DNA from: Gammaproteobacteria bacterium
GTDB lineage: Bacteria > Pseudomonadota > Gammaproteobacteria > Pseudomonadales > Azotimanducaceae
Direction: 5' to 3'
Length of the DNA stretch: 64,000 nt
Assembly (NCBI GenBank): GCA_002725995.1
Contig: PBRQ01000037.1
Location: 1-64,000 of the forward strand
Shown one piece after another: positions 36,718 through 46,439 of this stretch. Made by a program: the position numbers and the translations under genes. Within the stretch, counting starts at the first letter, position 1; the number at the start of each line of letters is the position of its first letter. The notes beneath the pieces are model-generated. The model did not search any database, was not told the origin of the DNA, and was given only the letters and a program-made list of their open reading frames with translations.

Positions 36718-38007
36718 TTACCTTCTTGGTCTCCTGCCAGATGAGTTCCTGCCAGAAGAACTGTAGCTGGACGGTTTTAGATGAGATTTCTTGTGAGGCG
36801 CCGGGGTGTCCTCCAGCAAGGCCGGATCTGGCTGTTCACAACTGAGTGGTTCCCCCAGTAACTCTTCGATTGCCGGCAACATAAAGGCATCTGTTTCACA
36901 TGCGAGACTAATGGATACTCCCTTTGCACCGGCTCGTCCGGTTCGCCCGATCCTGTGTACATAATCTTCTGGATCTTCCGGCAGGTTGTAGTTGACCACA
37001 TGGCTAATATCTTCGACGTGAATACCCCGGCCGGCGACATCCGTTGCGACCATAACTTCAATTTCACCTGCTTTGAACTGGTCAAGCGTTTTGATGCGCT
37101 TTTTCTGTGGGACTTCACCCGTCAGCAGGCCTGTTTTGAAGCCATGTCGGTAGAGTTTGTCCTCCAGTTTTCGGCTCTCATCGCGGCGGTTCACGAATAC
37201 CAGCACTCTACTGAGTTCATGAACTGTTATCAGGTTATAGAGCACCTTGTATTTGTCATCCTCAGATGTGGCATAGACGACCTGTTCGACTGACTCTACT
37301 GCTATCTGTTCCGGCTCAATTTCAATTCTTACCGGGTCAAGGGTCCAGTTCGCTGCAAGGCGTTTGATGTCTTCACTAAAAGTAGCGCTGAACAGCTGCG
37401 TTTGCCGCTTGTCTTTTCTAGGTGTGCGCTGAATTATTGCTTTGACATCGGGAATGAAGCCCATGCTGAGCATCCGATCTGCCTCATCAATGATTAGCAG
37501 TTCGACACTCGACAAATCGATCACGTTTGAGCGGCAAAAATCGAGGAGTCGCCCAGGGGTAGCTACTACTATTCCAACCGGTTTTGCCAGCGCCTTTTTC
37601 TGTTTTTCGTAGTCTATACCGCCGACTACCGGGACTATGGTGATATCGGTATTTTCAACCAGGCTTTCCGCATCGGCGCTGATTTGCAGTACCAATTCCC
37701 TCGTCGGTGCGATAATCAGGGAAAATGGTGTTCCCGCGGCGCGCTGATTGAGCTCAGGATTTTCAAGGTCATAGGTGATGATGGAAATGAGAAATGCAGC
37801 GGTCTTGCCGGTACCAGTCTGTGCCTGGGCAATGATGTCCCTGCCGTCCAGGCTGAAAGGCAGAACCTCTGATTGCACAGGTGTACAGGATGTAAATCCC
37901 AGGCTGGTAATGGCATCATTTAGCTCAACTGGCAGGTCGAGTGTGTCAAAATCAACGCTAACCTCATCGGGGGTTTCTTCTATTGGGTTTTGTTCAGAAT
38001 CAGTCAA
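36718..38007 (-). CDS. rhlB: DEAD-box ATP-dependent RNA helicase, RhlB-like
   Basis: A 429-residue DEAD-box helicase. Motifs in order: Q motif region FTSCTPVQSEVLPFSL, motif I AQTGTGKTAAF, Ia APTRELVLQ, GG, motif II IIDEADRML, III SATF, and C-terminal motifs IV-VI with VATDVAGRGIH and HRIGRTGRAG. A serine/arginine-rich tail (GRNSSGRRPRR) is likely RNA-binding. RhlB unwinds RNA for the RNA degradosome in gammaproteobacteria; assignment to RhlB rather than RhlE rests on overall similarity and is less sure than the family. Confidence 0.85.
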   Translation of the reverse strand: MTDSEQNPIEETPDEVSVDFDTLDLPVELNDAITSLGFTSCTPVQSEVLPFSLDGRDIIAQAQTGTGKTAAFLISIITYDLENPELNQRAAGTPFSLIIAPTRELVLQISADAESLVENTDITIVPVVGGIDYEKQKKALAKPVGIVVATPGRLLDFCRSNVIDLSSVELLIIDEADRMLSMGFIPDVKAIIQRTPRKDKRQTQLFSATFSEDIKRLAANWTLDPVRIEIEPEQIAVESVEQVVYATSEDDKYKVLYNLITVHELSRVLVFVNRRDESRKLEDKLYRHGFKTGLLTGEVPQKKRIKTLDQFKAGEIEVMVATDVAGRGIHVEDISHVVNYNLPEDPEDYVHRIGRTGRAGAKGVSISLACETDAFMLPAIEELLGEPLSCEQPDPALLEDTPAPHKKSHLKPSSYSSSGRNSSGRRPRR

Positions 38008-38044
38008 AGCGCTTCTTTATGAAGTTTATGGCGCACGCATCATA

Positions 38045-39592
38045 TCACGACCAGATCGTCAGGCCCGCTTTATCCCTGTTCGAGTCCAGCAACAGGCTTA
38101 AACCGAATGCCAGAGTGAACATGATGATGTTGCCAAGCAGACCCGTATAGTAAAGATCAAACGGAAAACTGATTGCATCGGGAATAAGAGACCTCGAACT
38201 TGCTATGGTCCAAGCGGTAAAGATCATGGTGCCGGAGATGCCAAACAGGACATGTCTCGCGTCGCCGCGATTGGTGAAGAAACCAATACAATAGATAGAC
38301 AACAGACCACCGGCGAGTAGTGATGTCAGTATAGTAGCTGTGTCCTGCAGGGTTTTGGTCTGTGTATTGGTCAGGTAGACCGCGCCCAGCACCATCATCA
38401 ACCCGGCTGATGAGGCGATGATTTTAGCCACGTTAAGATAGTGCCCGTCATCGGCTGTCCTGTTGATGTGTCGGCGGTATATATCTGATACGGAGACGGT
38501 GGAAATGGCGTTGATACTGCTGTCCAGTGAGGACATGGCTGCGGCGAGGGTCGCTGCCACCACGAGCCCAACGATCCCTGATGGTAGGTGGTGGATGATA
38601 AAAAAGGGAAGAATCTGTTCAGCCTTTCTCTCACCCAGCAATATTTCAGTCGCTTCTGGCGCAGGGAACACCTGGAAGAATACATACAGTGCAGTGCCAA
38701 GGAACATGAAGAAGGCCCAGGTTGGTATGCTCACCAGCGCACAAATGTAGATCGCCTTTCGTGCTTCTAATTCTGAGCGGGAAGCACAAAATCGCTGCAC
38801 TGTATTCTGGCTGCTTGAATATTCCGTCAGCCAGCTTATGAGGCCAATCATCAGCATCATGCTGATGGTTTTATCTTGAAGGCTGAGGCTCCAGGCAACA
38901 GGAACGAGCTCATTGCCGCGTAGTTCGGAAAATGCGAGCTTCCCATCGCTGCTGGCCACTTCCAGTATCTGTGCAAAACCACCGGGTAACGCCTCGACCA
39001 CGACAAACAGGCACATTGCCCCGCCCAGCAGCAATACTAGAGTCTGAATGACATCTGTCCAAATGACCGCATCTATTCCACCAATAATGGTGTATGCAGA
39101 TACGACCATGCCTGCAATGAGAATACATAAGGTGGCATCCAGGCCCGTAATTTCCTGCAATACCAGGGATACGAGATAAAGGATCAGGCTGACCCGGACG
39201 ACCTGCGCAACGATAAAGGCGACTGCGCCATAGACCCGGATTGAAGGTCCGAACCTGAATTCCAGGTACTCATAGGCCGTGGTTGTATTGTTCCTTCTCA
39301 GAAAGGGAAGGAAGTACTTAGCCGTAATTAGTACGGCGACGGGCAGCATCAGATTCGGCAGGAAGCGTAGCCAAGCGGTTTTAAATGCGTCACCCGGATA
39401 AGCCAGGAAGGTGATGGAACTGATGGATGTACCCACCAGGGACAGGCCTATAACCCACCCCTTGAACCTTCTACCGCCGAGAAAATATTCTTCAGTACTA
39501 CTGTTCTTACCCGAAAAATACAGGCCCATGGCGAACAGGCCACCGAGATAAAATATCAATACACCGGCATCAAGAGCGCTAAGCTGACCCAT
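38045..39592 (-). CDS. Sodium:solute symporter family protein
   Basis: A 515-residue SSS-family transporter with about 13-14 membrane helices. Signatures: EEYFLGGRRFKGWVIGLSLVGTSISSITFLAYPG at the first core helices, AYEYLEFRFG, and AAAMSSLDSSINAISTVSVSDIYRR, which carries the sodium-binding Ser residues. It imports a substrate with Na+; sialic acid, sugar, or organic-acid transport all occur in the family. The gene starts right at the end of the aminotransferase gene, with no spacer, suggesting co-expression. Confidence 0.9.
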   Translation of the reverse strand: MGQLSALDAGVLIFYLGGLFAMGLYFSGKNSSTEEYFLGGRRFKGWVIGLSLVGTSISSITFLAYPGDAFKTAWLRFLPNLMLPVAVLITAKYFLPFLRRNNTTTAYEYLEFRFGPSIRVYGAVAFIVAQVVRVSLILYLVSLVLQEITGLDATLCILIAGMVVSAYTIIGGIDAVIWTDVIQTLVLLLGGAMCLFVVVEALPGGFAQILEVASSDGKLAFSELRGNELVPVAWSLSLQDKTISMMLMIGLISWLTEYSSSQNTVQRFCASRSELEARKAIYICALVSIPTWAFFMFLGTALYVFFQVFPAPEATEILLGERKAEQILPFFIIHHLPSGIVGLVVAATLAAAMSSLDSSINAISTVSVSDIYRRHINRTADDGHYLNVAKIIASSAGLMMVLGAVYLTNTQTKTLQDTATILTSLLAGGLLSIYCIGFFTNRGDARHVLFGISGTMIFTAWTIASSRSLIPDAISFPFDLYYTGLLGNIIMFTLAFGLSLLLDSNRDKAGLTIWS

Positions 39593-40861
39593 TTAGTGTG
39601 ATAATAAATAGTCAGTGGAAGCGAGCTCCAGACAAACAACCAGGACGTCCAGTGCCTTTTCAAGGTCTGAGAGAGAAGGGAAGGTCGGGGCTAAGCGGAT
39701 GTTGCGGTTCTCGGGATCGATACCATAAGGGTAGGTTGCACCTGCCGGGGTCAGTTTCACGCCGGCGCCAGAAGCGAGCTCGACGACCTTGCTGGCGATA
39801 CCAGGAAGCGTGTCTAGTGAAACGAAATAGCCGCCTTCCGGCTTGGTCCACTCAGCAATGCCCTTGTCCCCCAGCGCTTCCTGCAGCTTCTTTTGGACCA
39901 TTATAAATTTGGGATCCAGCAAATTTTTGTGTTTGCTCATGTGCGTGGCAAGGTTGCTGCCACCCTGCAGGAAGCGCACATGTCGCAACTGATTCACCTT
40001 GTCAAAACCTATCATCTGAGGAGTCAGGTACTTCTCGAAAGCGGCAAGGTTTTTCTCTGATGTGCCCAGGAAGGAAATTCCTGCACCGGCGAAGGTGATT
40101 TTGGATGTGGATGCCAGCATCACCAGGTTGTCTTCAGTGCCAGCCTGCATGGATTCACCCATGAGGTCGTGCAACTGGGCTGGGCTATCTGTCAGATGGT
40201 GAGCCACATAGGCGTTATCCCACATAATGCGGAAATTCTGGCTAGCAATTTTGCCGAGTTGGGAGAACCTTATAACGGTCTCCTTATCATAGGTATGGCC
40301 GGTGGGATTGCTGTATTTCGGCACACACCAGATGCCTTTTATCATGGGGTCCTTATCAAGCAGGTTCTCGATGACATCCATATCGGGTCCAGATGACAAA
40401 AGGTCGACATTAATCATTTCAATATCGAAGGATTCGCAGATAGTGAAATGCCGGTCATAACCGGGAACGGGGCAGATAAACTTTACCTTGCTGTTTGTTT
40501 CTTTGGCCTCAGCATTCCACCGGGGGATCATGTGGGCGATCATGTTATACATGAGTGTCAGACTGCTGTTGCCACCTACCATAACCTGTGCCGGATGAAG
40601 GGTAAGGATGTCAGCGCCCATTTGGCGAGCTTCCGGAATACCTAGAATTCCACCATAGTTGCGGACATCGGCGCCATTCTGGAGCAGGAAAAAGCCTTCG
40701 AGAATGCCATCCAGATCATTTGAAAGGTCGAGCTGTTCTGTGCAAGGTTTACCACGAGTGAGGTCGAGGGATAGGGCAGCCTCCTTGAACTGAGAGTAAG
40801 CGCCAAGCAGTTCGGATTGTTTTGTCTTCAATTCATCATCAGAGAAATCAGTTAGTTTCAT
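39593..40861 (-). CDS. PLP-dependent aminotransferase (AspB/MocR-type, PF12897-like)
   Basis: A 422-residue fold-type I aminotransferase. It starts with the family-typical FKEAALSLDLTRGKPCTEQLDL and has a cofactor region GGNSSLTLMYNMI, IMWDNAYVAHHL for the pyridoxal ring Asp and Tyr, and STSKITFAGAG with the Schiff-base Lys. This divergent group includes bacterial aspartate aminotransferases of the Asp_aminotransf family. It lies between argC and the symporter on one strand, so a role in amino-acid supply or salvage is likely. Exact amino donor uncertain. Confidence 0.85.
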   Translation of the reverse strand: MKLTDFSDDELKTKQSELLGAYSQFKEAALSLDLTRGKPCTEQLDLSNDLDGILEGFFLLQNGADVRNYGGILGIPEARQMGADILTLHPAQVMVGGNSSLTLMYNMIAHMIPRWNAEAKETNSKVKFICPVPGYDRHFTICESFDIEMINVDLLSSGPDMDVIENLLDKDPMIKGIWCVPKYSNPTGHTYDKETVIRFSQLGKIASQNFRIMWDNAYVAHHLTDSPAQLHDLMGESMQAGTEDNLVMLASTSKITFAGAGISFLGTSEKNLAAFEKYLTPQMIGFDKVNQLRHVRFLQGGSNLATHMSKHKNLLDPKFIMVQKKLQEALGDKGIAEWTKPEGGYFVSLDTLPGIASKVVELASGAGVKLTPAGATYPYGIDPENRNIRLAPTFPSLSDLEKALDVLVVCLELASTDYLLSH

Positions 40862-40889
40862 ATTTCTTGCCTCATTCAGAAGGAAGTGG

Positions 40890-41846
40890 CTAGTGAGAGA
40901 GTCCTTCTAGCTCGGGTCTGCCAAGCATCAGGTTGAGATTTTGAATGGCGGCACCGCTGGCACCTTTACCGAGGTTGTCCAAACGGCTTATCAGCAGGAT
41001 TTGTTGTTCGTGACCAGATACAAAAATATCCACACGGTTTGTACCGTTGTTTGCCTGCGGATCCAGGTAGCCGTCCTGAAGCTGTGACTCATCATTGGGA
41101 CCGTAGACACTAATGCATAGTTCGTCTCCGTAGGCGGACATCAGAAGTTCAACTACTTGCCCAGGGTCCACCGGTCTGTTGAAAGACTCTCTGAATAGCC
41201 CGGTACTGACCAGCATTCCCTGTGCGAAATGGCCGACACTCGGCAGAAACAATGGCGCCGTATCGAGGTTTGCATAGTGCTGCATCTCGGGGATGTGCTT
41301 ATGGGTCAGGCCTAGCGAATAGGGTCTCGAATGCCAGAGGTCGGCTGGGTTATCCCCAGCCTGCCGTTCATAGGTTTCAATCAGTTTTCGGCCACCACCA
41401 CTAAAGCCGGATAGTGCGCTACAGCTAATGAGTGTGGAGGGCTTCAGCCATTCCTGTTCTATGAGGGGGATGATTGGAAGTAGGAATCCAGTCGCGTAGC
41501 AGCCAGGGTTCGACACATTTTGTGCCGACTTTATCCTGGACCTTTGCTGGTCATTCATTTCCGGCAGGCCATAAACCCATGCATCGTTCGTTCTGTGTGC
41601 AGTGCTGGCGTCTATAAACCTTGTTTTTGTGGAAGAAGCAATCTCAACGGATTCTATTGCTGCCTCATCCGGCAGGCACAGGATGACCAGGTCTGCCTCT
41701 TCCATTGTCTGGCGTTTGGCTTCCCTGTTTTTCCTGTCTTCATCGGCGATATTCAGCAGGCAGATGTCAGTCCGGTGCTGAAGCCGCTGGTGTATCTGCA
41801 GACCGGTGGTACCTACCTGTCCATCTATGAAAATTTTGTGCATCAT
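40890..41846 (-). CDS. argC: N-acetyl-gamma-glutamyl-phosphate reductase, type 2
   Basis: A 318-residue NADPH-dependent enzyme of arginine biosynthesis, reducing N-acetylglutamyl phosphate to the semialdehyde. The length and sequence fit the short type-2 form. It has the dinucleotide start KIFIDGQVGTTGLQIHQRL and the catalytic Cys116 in SNPGCYATGFLLP; the substrate region GLTHKHIPEMQ holds a conserved His. No other arg gene is nearby. It is on the same strand as the aminotransferase, 28 bases apart. Confidence 0.95.
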   Translation of the reverse strand: MMHKIFIDGQVGTTGLQIHQRLQHRTDICLLNIADEDRKNREAKRQTMEEADLVILCLPDEAAIESVEIASSTKTRFIDASTAHRTNDAWVYGLPEMNDQQRSRIKSAQNVSNPGCYATGFLLPIIPLIEQEWLKPSTLISCSALSGFSGGGRKLIETYERQAGDNPADLWHSRPYSLGLTHKHIPEMQHYANLDTAPLFLPSVGHFAQGMLVSTGLFRESFNRPVDPGQVVELLMSAYGDELCISVYGPNDESQLQDGYLDPQANNGTNRVDIFVSGHEQQILLISRLDNLGKGASGAAIQNLNLMLGRPELEGLSH

Positions 41847-41952
41847 TCATTGTTCCAGTGAATAGCTGGAATCCGGGGTCATACCGTCAAGGGTAAAAGC
41901 GTGAAGTCTCTAGATGAGATTTTAGCATGTTCGCATCAGGTGTTTTAGCCGA

Positions 41953-43200
41953 CTATCCTATTTCGACAGCCTTGAATAACTGCTTTGACAGCTGATGTCT
42001 CAGTTCTGGCAGGTCTGCCTGCGAAAAGCCATCAATAAACTCGGCCTTGGAGAGTCCGGATATGGGAACCGAAGGCAAGTAGTGGTCTCTCATGAAATGT
42101 ACAAACTTAACGGTTCTAAATCCGTCGAACCAGTCATGCAGGAACTTTTCGAATACCTTTTTTTTAGTCTGTTTCTCCCTTTGTTGCGCAATAAGCTCTC
42201 CCAGCCCGCTCTGCTCACAGTAGGTTTGTATTTCCTTGCTACTGCCGGCCAGGGCTTGGGGTTCAGTCCAGGTCGAAGACAGGGCAGCTAGTAATTCCTT
42301 GAGCAGCCTGAATGTGTCCGGGTGATAGAAGTGAAAATCATCAAGGGGGTTCTTCATGCCTGATATCTTGCCGATGCCTGCGCCTGTCCCAAATGGAACG
42401 CGGTCTGAAAGTCTCCCCGCGAGATGGACTGGCTGTACCGGCAGGCTTTGGATCGAACCCGTTTTCGCTAGTTTGTTCAACAGGTAGAAGTCCTCAGCTG
42501 CATCGCGCCTGGGGAAGCCCCTGACCTTTGCGTAGTGGCTGGCGCTAATCGCCATGGTGGAGCCGAGACTCGTGTAGGCATAGGTAGAACCGGACCATCT
42601 GAGTCCGCACGCATAGTAGACGATCGACAGGTCGTAGAGTAGTGTCGGCAGTTGCAACCCAGGTTCAGGCTGGTGCACGAAGGGAAACACCAGTGCTGCG
42701 TCCGCACTCGTTAGGGCTGGCGCGAAATAGTTTTCCGGTAGAATTGCGTCAGCATCAGTACAGGATATACGAGGTGATGCGACCCTTCCTTCTGAAATGA
42801 GCCGTAGCGCGATATCTGCGCCTACTTTTCGTGCCAGTCCAACTCCCTGTCGAGGCGGTATTGTATTCCCGACTGTACATCGATCAACCAGCAGGATGTC
42901 AGGATTGCCAGGGATGTAGGAGCAACGTTCCACGGGGTCTGAACTACTGGCCAGGCTGGCAATGTCCTGCCTGAGCCGGAGTGTCGCTGCGTGTTCCTTG
43001 AGGGGCGAGTTGACTACCAGGATTACCAGGTAGTTTTCCTGGAGTCGGTGCCATGTACGTTCCAGTTGTTTGAATGTCTCATCGAAGGCTGGAATGACAA
43101 GGCAATGGTCGTAGTGAGGTAAGCTGGGTAGCGCATTTACTTCGGGTTCAGCGTATTTCTGCAGGTACTTGGTGATTACCTTCTCATCCCCGGTCAGCAT
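41953..43200 (-). CDS. Unassigned family 2-like glycosyltransferase
   Basis: A protein of about 415 residues with a GT-A-like core: CLVIPAFDET at the nucleotide-binding strand, ISCTDADAILPENYF with an Asp-Ala-Asp metal site, then AAEDFYLLNKLAKTG, which fits the catalytic Glu/Asp-Asp region of GT2 enzymes. I chose ATG 43200 with AGGA six bases upstream; the upstream frame to 43329 overlaps the esterase gene and is of low complexity. The C-terminal 120 residues are helical and unlike common GT2 proteins. Donor and acceptor unknown. Confidence 0.7.
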   Translation of the reverse strand: MLTGDEKVITKYLQKYAEPEVNALPSLPHYDHCLVIPAFDETFKQLERTWHRLQENYLVILVVNSPLKEHAATLRLRQDIASLASSSDPVERCSYIPGNPDILLVDRCTVGNTIPPRQGVGLARKVGADIALRLISEGRVASPRISCTDADAILPENYFAPALTSADAALVFPFVHQPEPGLQLPTLLYDLSIVYYACGLRWSGSTYAYTSLGSTMAISASHYAKVRGFPRRDAAEDFYLLNKLAKTGSIQSLPVQPVHLAGRLSDRVPFGTGAGIGKISGMKNPLDDFHFYHPDTFRLLKELLAALSSTWTEPQALAGSSKEIQTYCEQSGLGELIAQQREKQTKKKVFEKFLHDWFDGFRTVKFVHFMRDHYLPSVPISGLSKAEFIDGFSQADLPELRHQLSKQLFKAVEIG

Positions 43201-43247
43201 TTGTATTCCTAGAGGAGGTTTAAAAAGGCGTGAAGGTCGATCATTAC

Positions 43248-43904
43248 CTACAAAGTTTCCTGGAAAAAGCGGGATACCTCTTCGATTTCCTCGATGCATA
43301 CCTGGTGACCCATGGGGTAGTCGAACCACCTGACATCGTAGCCGAGGCGAATGAGGTTCTCCCGTGATGTCGCTGCCCGCATGATTGGAATCATGGGGTC
43401 CTGGGTCCCGTGGGCCATCATGATAGGGATAGCCAGATTGGCGTCCGTCAATTCATTTTCTGTTCCGGAGAAGTCATGCAGGTAAGTGGAAAGCGCCAGG
43501 ACCCCTGCCAATCTGTGTTCATACCGCAGGCCAGCATGAAGCGCGATCACGCCTCCCTGGGAGAAGCCTGCCAGAATTATCCGGTTGGAATCGATGCCAC
43601 GTTCCATTTCTCTTGCGGAGAAGCGGTGAATTTCCACGGCTGATTGCCTGATGTCTTCGTTGCCGGCTGTCTCAGAGTGGGGGATAAAGTCGTACCAGGC
43701 CCGCATTTCTTCTCCATCATTGATCGTAATAGGTCTAACGGGCGCATGTGGAAATATGAACCGGACTTGCAGTGACTCGAGTTCCAGTTCCGGCACGATA
43801 GGTTCAAAGTCGTGACCGTCGGCACCAAGGCCATGCAGCCAGATGACTGAAGCGGTGGCAACCCCATCTGGTTCGATCTCAATATATTCAAGCATCTCGC
43901 TCAT
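43248..43904 (-). CDS. Carboxylesterase/phospholipase of the EstB/YpfH type
   Basis: An alpha/beta hydrolase of about 219 residues. The catalytic triad is visible: Ser115 in LAGFSQGGVIAL, Asp169 in HGTQDPMIP, and His200 in DYPMGHQV; the oxyanion strand is VIWLHGLGADGHDF. This is the classical short carboxylesterase/acyl-protein-thioesterase family, acting on short-chain esters in the cytoplasm. I use ATG 43904 (MSEMLEYIEI), since upstream residues to 44000 are not typical of the family; GGAGG lies 13 bases before it. Confidence 0.87.
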   Translation of the reverse strand: MSEMLEYIEIEPDGVATASVIWLHGLGADGHDFEPIVPELELESLQVRFIFPHAPVRPITINDGEEMRAWYDFIPHSETAGNEDIRQSAVEIHRFSAREMERGIDSNRIILAGFSQGGVIALHAGLRYEHRLAGVLALSTYLHDFSGTENELTDANLAIPIMMAHGTQDPMIPIMRAATSRENLIRLGYDVRWFDYPMGHQVCIEEIEEVSRFFQETL

Positions 43905-44058
43905 TCGCAGCTTCTTTTCCTCCAGCGAATCATAGCTGGAGCCATCAGCGGGATAAAGAGCCTTCAGCGTGTAAAGAGCCATCAGCGGTGTAAAGAACAA
44001 TGATTGCCCTCACATTTTGATTGTGACTAAATGGGTTATTTGAAAAAGGAGTAATTAG

Positions 44059-45198
44059 GTGGGACCACTGACAGGAACAAAAGTAATTGAGCTCGCGGGG
44101 ATAGGTCCCGGTCCATTTTGTGGAATGATGTTGGCAGATATGGGCGCTGACGTGATTAGGGTTGATCGCGCGGGAAGCCACGCTTCCCGTAATCCCGACG
44201 TATTGACTCGGGGTCGAAAGTCTGTCGCCGTCAACTTGAAGAGTGATGCGGGAAAAGAGGTGATACTCAAGCTATGTGAAAGCTCCGATGCATTGTTCGA
44301 AGGCTTCCGTCCTGGTGTAGTGGAAAGGCTTGGTATAGGTCCGGCGGACTGCATGGCCAGAAATACAAAATTGGTTTATGGCCGGATGACCGGCTGGGGG
44401 CAGGAAGGTCCCATGGCCCAGGCGGCAGGACACGATATCAACTACATATCATTAACGGGCGCTCTGCATGCAATCGGTGAAAAGGGTCAAAAGCCAGTGC
44501 CGCCGTTGAACCTTGTTGGCGATTTTGGTGGTGGTGGCATGATGCTTGCTTTTGGTCTGGTTTGCGCTCTTCTTGAAACAAAAAATTCTGGCAAAGGGCA
44601 GGTAGTTGATACCGCCATGGTTGATGGTGCTGCTATTCTCATGTCGATGTTCTATTCCATGCAGGGGGCAGGTTTATTGAAAAATGAGCGCGGCAGCAAT
44701 GTGCTTGACGGTGGTGCTCATTTTTATGGCACCTATGAAACAAGTGATGGCGAGTGGATTTCCGTTGGTTCTATTGAACCCCAGTTTTATGCGCTGTTGC
44801 TTGAAAAGACTGGCCTGGACCCAGACGCGTTCTCCGCACAAATGGATCAGGGCCGCTGGCCCGAGTATAAAGACAAGATTGCACAGGTGTTCAGGTCAAA
44901 AACAAGAGATGAATGGCGCGAAATTATGGAGGGTACTGATGTTTGTTTTGCGCCTGTACTGTCGACTGCGGAGGTCGCTGACCACCCCCATAATATTGCA
45001 CGGAGAACATTCCTTGAGCTGGATGACATGGTGCAGCCCGCACCAGCACCGCGGTTCAGCAGGACCGAGGTGGGCGTATCTCACGGTTCCAGGATTGCTG
45101 GGGAGGATACGTCGTCGGTGCTCAGTGAAATGGGTTACAGTGACAGCGAAATAGACTCGTTAGTTGCTAGTGGAGCTGTGTCGTCAGTTTCTGCTTAG
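44059..45198 (+). CDS. Alpha-methylacyl-CoA racemase (CaiB/BaiF CoA-transferase family)
   Basis: A 379-residue family III CoA-transferase fold protein. The racemase catalytic residues are in place: His125 in AGHDINY, Asp155 in VGDFGGGG, and Glu240 in VGSIEPQFY, matching His126/Asp156/Glu241 of the mycobacterial enzyme. It would interconvert R and S 2-methylacyl-CoA epimers so that branched chains can enter beta-oxidation, which fits the acyl-CoA enzymes elsewhere in the window. Start is a GTG with GGAG seven bases upstream; the gene is divergent from the esterase. Confidence 0.92.
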   Translation: MGPLTGTKVIELAGIGPGPFCGMMLADMGADVIRVDRAGSHASRNPDVLTRGRKSVAVNLKSDAGKEVILKLCESSDALFEGFRPGVVERLGIGPADCMARNTKLVYGRMTGWGQEGPMAQAAGHDINYISLTGALHAIGEKGQKPVPPLNLVGDFGGGGMMLAFGLVCALLETKNSGKGQVVDTAMVDGAAILMSMFYSMQGAGLLKNERGSNVLDGGAHFYGTYETSDGEWISVGSIEPQFYALLLEKTGLDPDAFSAQMDQGRWPEYKDKIAQVFRSKTRDEWREIMEGTDVCFAPVLSTAEVADHPHNIARRTFLELDDMVQPAPAPRFSRTEVGVSHGSRIAGEDTSSVLSEMGYSDSEIDSLVASGAVSSVSA

Positions 45199-45364
45199 GT
45201 TTACAAAAATTTCTGATTTGAGGTACATTTCCACACTATATAAGGTAGTATTACTGGTCCCTGAAGTGGCTGGGCAATTAAACTTTCCAAGCTCGTTGGG
45301 TAGTGCAGTAGGTTTAGGTGAAAGTTGCAGGAACCACCACGTAACTAAATTAAAGGTATCTGAA

Positions 45365-45880
45365 ATGAGTGTAGAATTACTTGATACAACTCGCTTTCAT
45401 GGGTTTCGAGTCCGGCGTCAAATTGCTGGTAAGACCTACCAGGAATATTTTTCCCTTAAGGCAAATGGCAAACGGCTTCGCGGGGCCGCGCGAGCTGAGA
45501 TTAAGGAAGCCGCGGAAACGCGTGATGCGGTACTGGCAAACAAGCAGGCTAAGGCAAAAGCAGCAGCAGCAAAGACCGCCTTGTTTGATAAAAGCGGTAA
45601 GGTTCGCGGCATTCTCTTTCGAATGAAGACTGAAAAAAGTGGTACCAGAACGCCAGTGTTCCAGATTGGTATTATGTCTTCGAAGGTGGACAAAATCGTT
45701 AACACGACCGTATCAATAAACCTGCATGGACTGAAAGGGGCCTGGCAGAAGGCAGTAGATTTCTATATCTCTCATAAAAAGATTTCGAAACGATCTCAGA
45801 CCTATAAGAAACTGCTAAAAGCTCAACCAAGCAAAGCGCAGCTTGAGGCCATGAAGCGGAAGCGAAAAAGGCGAAAGTAG
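45365..45880 (+). CDS. Small basic protein with possible AP2-like DNA-binding start
   Basis: A 172-residue strongly basic protein starting at ATG 45365, seven bases after AAAGG; the frame back to 45164 overlaps the previous gene and is not protein-like. Residues 8-40 (TRFHGFRVRRQIAGKTYQEYF) resemble the three-strand AP2/integrase N-terminal fold. An Ala/Lys-rich helix follows, then a second compact region, and a very basic tail KRKRKRRK. It may bind DNA or RNA. It is followed by a strong terminator, so it is a single-gene unit. I do not recognise a named family. Confidence 0.7.
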   Translation: MSVELLDTTRFHGFRVRRQIAGKTYQEYFSLKANGKRLRGAARAEIKEAAETRDAVLANKQAKAKAAAAKTALFDKSGKVRGILFRMKTEKSGTRTPVFQIGIMSSKVDKIVNTTVSINLHGLKGAWQKAVDFYISHKKISKRSQTYKKLLKAQPSKAQLEAMKRKRKRRK

Positions 45881-45893
45881 GTTTAGGTATTTG

Positions 45894-45921
45894 AAAAAAG
45901 GGGATGTTTCCCCTTTTTTTT
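45894..45921 (+). terminator. Terminator after the basic protein gene
   Basis: An A6-G4 run pairs with C4-T8 around a short loop (GGGGA-TGT-TTCCCC), ending in eight T. It is a textbook intrinsic terminator with a symmetrical A/T base, so it could work on both strands. Confidence 0.9.
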
Positions 45922-46036
45922 GCTCTTAGGTTTTCCAATCAAAGGAAGTAGCCAGGCACATTAGCAGGCTAATGGTACCTAATACCTGGCAGCGCAGTTC
46001 ATCTGAACTAACTATATCCAGCCCCGTAAATGCCTG

Positions 46037-46042
46037 TATAAT
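46037..46042 (+). promoter_or_regulatory. Possible -10 box upstream of the monooxygenase-fold gene
   Basis: A perfect TATAAT lies 28 bases before the ATG at 46071. No convincing -35 box is at the right spacing, so the assignment is tentative. Confidence 0.35.
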
Positions 46043-46070
46043 CCCCAGCATATACACTCCAAGCCTCACC

Positions 46071-46439
46071 ATGATCATTGTTCACGGGACCTTTCCGGTA
46101 AAATCAGACCTCCGAGACGAAGCATTGAAAATAATGCGACGTATGGCTGCCACCAGCAAGGCGGAATATGGCTGTATAACCTATGAATTTTATGTCGGCC
46201 TGACGGATCCGAACACCTTGCTGCTGTTCCAGGAGTGGGAATCAGTCGATGCGTTGCAAGGACACTTTGAAACCAGCCATATGGAGGACTTTCTCAGGAA
46301 GCTTCCGGATGTGCTAGATGGAGAGGTTTCAACGAGGCGCTATGAAGTTAAAGTGAGCAACGATCTCTTTGACGAGCACCAGGAATTTGAAACTGAACCG
46401 ACGGCTCAGCCGACCTACCAGGAGAAGATCGTACACTGA
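46071..46439 (+). CDS. Antibiotic biosynthesis monooxygenase (ABM)-fold protein
   Basis: A protein of about 122 residues with the dimeric ferredoxin-like ABM fold: MIIVHGTFPVKSDLRDEALKIMRRM at the first strand and helix, EYGCITYEFYVGLTDPNTLLLFQEWESVDALQGHFET across the middle, then a short C-terminal extension. Such proteins often act as quinone-forming monooxygenases or as small degradation factors without a cofactor. Starts before 46071 run through a sequence with no family match. No obvious ribosome binding site. Function not resolved. Confidence 0.75.
   Translation: MIIVHGTFPVKSDLRDEALKIMRRMAATSKAEYGCITYEFYVGLTDPNTLLLFQEWESVDALQGHFETSHMEDFLRKLPDVLDGEVSTRRYEVKVSNDLFDEHQEFETEPTAQPTYQEKIVH

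Noticed and set aside
36515..36766. 83-codon plus-strand open frame overlapping the end of rhlB
   Set aside because: It runs antisense into the coding C-terminus of rhlB, has no ribosome binding site and no recognisable domain.
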